A stretch of 64,000 nt of DNA from Clarkia xantiana subsp. parviflora (lineage: Eukaryota > Streptophyta > Magnoliopsida > Myrtales > Onagraceae): NCBI GenBank assembly GCA_036873135.1, contig JAPTYO010000010.1:7230634-7294633 (forward strand), written 5' to 3'. How positions within the stretch are numbered: position 1 is the first letter of the stretch; every line of letters begins with the position of its first letter. The notes below the pieces were generated by a model. The model had not been told where the DNA came from, made no database searches, and was given only the letters and a program-made list of their open reading frames with translations. Made by a program: the position numbers and the translations under genes. Positions 63,152-64,000 of this stretch are shown in pieces.

Positions 63152-63703
63152 CTTAATCTCATGAAACTGACTTCGAAATTGTAGAAATTGAACGCTCGGT
63201 GATGCTAATTAGTTGTAGATTGCTTCAATTTGAGGCTTGAAAACATAAGAGAATGAGGAGATTTGATAATTAGGTTTTTGGCAAAGTTGAACATCTGCTG
63301 CGGCTGTGTGAAGAGGGTCTGCTGCTGCGGCTGTTGGCTGATTAATTAGTGAAACTGTGTTAGGGTTTCAATTTATTAAGTAAATAGAAAATGGGTTGGG
63401 CTAAATTTTTAAAGATTGTTTAATAACTAATGAGATTTGTTGGGCCGATCTGATTTATGAATGTTTGGCAAAATTAATTTTTTTTACTGAATGGGTGGTA
63501 GTAGTAAATATGTGGATTCGCTTGATGCATGTAGGTGGAGACAGGAGAGAATGGGAGATGCATGGCCAAAAAAATGTAGGCTAAGACTTGAAAATAATTA
63601 TAATTAGTTGGATACTAATGAATGAAATTAGTGGAAATGATTACTAATTTTGTATTTATTTAATTTACTTATTATATGCTTACATTTATATTTATTTTGA
63701 TAG
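63152..63703. other. Likely 5' non-coding or intron sequence of the edge gene
   Basis: No convincing coding exon is seen. CTGCTGCGGCTG repeats (63296-63335) stand out. The acceptor TTTTGATAG ends at 63703. Confidence 0.4.
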
Positions 63704-64000
63704 GTACTATTGATCAATATTTTAGTCTTAAAAGGAAATCCATAGTCGAAGAAGGAAGTTCGAGTCAAAATATAATTGAGAAGTGTTCGAAACAAAACTA
63801 TGAAGAGCTCAACTTAGACGATCTACCTTCGGATCCCGGGTTGAGAAAGAAAATTCAAGATTATCATCCAAATGATCATGACAAGATTCGAAGAGCTTAT
63901 TTAAACAAGGGTCCATGTCAACCAATTGACCACAAGTTTCCTCAAAGAACATTTGGTCAATCATGTCGCCGCTTTGTTCCAACTTGGTTTGAGGATTATA
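63704..64000 (+). CDS. MYM-type zinc-finger/hAT-like transposase protein, N-terminal part (runs off the window)
   Basis: After an acceptor (TTTTGATAG) an open frame runs to the window edge. It includes TIDQYFSLKRK, LPSDPGLRKKIQDYHPND, IRRAYLNKGPCQP, FPQRTFGQSCRRFVPTWFED. This matches the N-terminus of the large plant family annotated as 'zinc finger MYM-type protein 1-like' or TTF-type zinc finger with hAT dimerisation domain. These are mostly hAT transposon proteins, some possibly domesticated. The DYHPND...RRAYL...P block is the start of the TTF zinc-finger region. The start codon is not visible; it is probably in an upstream exon. No frame break is seen in these 98 codons. Confidence 0.75.

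Overview
This window looks like eudicot nuclear DNA. It is AT-rich, with long (TA)n and (ATT)n tracts, genes with many short exons and GT-AG introns, and dense layered transposable elements. It is not prokaryotic. The species cannot be named from the sequence.

Three host genes are well supported. (1) A single-exon DREB A-5/DEAR-type AP2/ERF repressor lies on the minus strand at 747-1232. (2) A complete 25-exon KIN-4A (FRA1-type) kinesin lies on the plus strand at 46535-54694; every exon joins in phase to give 1041 residues. (3) A small unrecognised gene lies on the minus strand at 55862-57660, convergent with the kinesin. It has an in-frame 12-residue tandem repeat, a CX2CX11HX4C candidate zinc site, and a tandemly duplicated alternative first exon at 57769-57915. 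A fourth coding stretch at the right edge (63704-64000) is the start of a MYM-type zinc-finger/hAT-like transposase protein that runs out of the window.

The rest is mostly transposon. 1.5-6.3 kb: AT-rich spacer with a decayed LTR fragment and a perfect 40-bp palindrome. 6.33-11.66 kb: two Helitron 5' ends and two Helitron 3' hairpin ends, probably nested. 11.8-12.45 kb: a small TIR element carrying a CACTA-type MITE. 13.2-15.0 kb: a decayed Copia gag/protease remnant. 15.3-22.9 kb: AT-rich, no supported gene. 22.9-24.26 kb and 25.64-38.11 kb: two inverted copies of one ~0.8-kb TIR element; one is split by a solo LTR, the other by a full 11.7-kb Gypsy (Tat/Grande-like) element. 38.35-44.60 kb: a full Copia element on the minus strand. 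58-64 kb: duplicated spacer, a CACTA remnant, a MULE-type foldback with a 9-bp target duplication, and the hAT-like gene.

The Gypsy element is the oddest object. It lacks gag. Its reverse transcriptase is split by a chimeric plastid DNA insert that joins a piece of rpoC1 to a piece of the spacer upstream of trnV-GAC. It also carries a multi-part antisense reading frame between pol and the 3' LTR. Both full LTR elements have exact 5-bp target duplications, but their coding regions are broken and their LTR pairs differ by roughly 6-8% by eye, so they are old, non-autonomous insertions.
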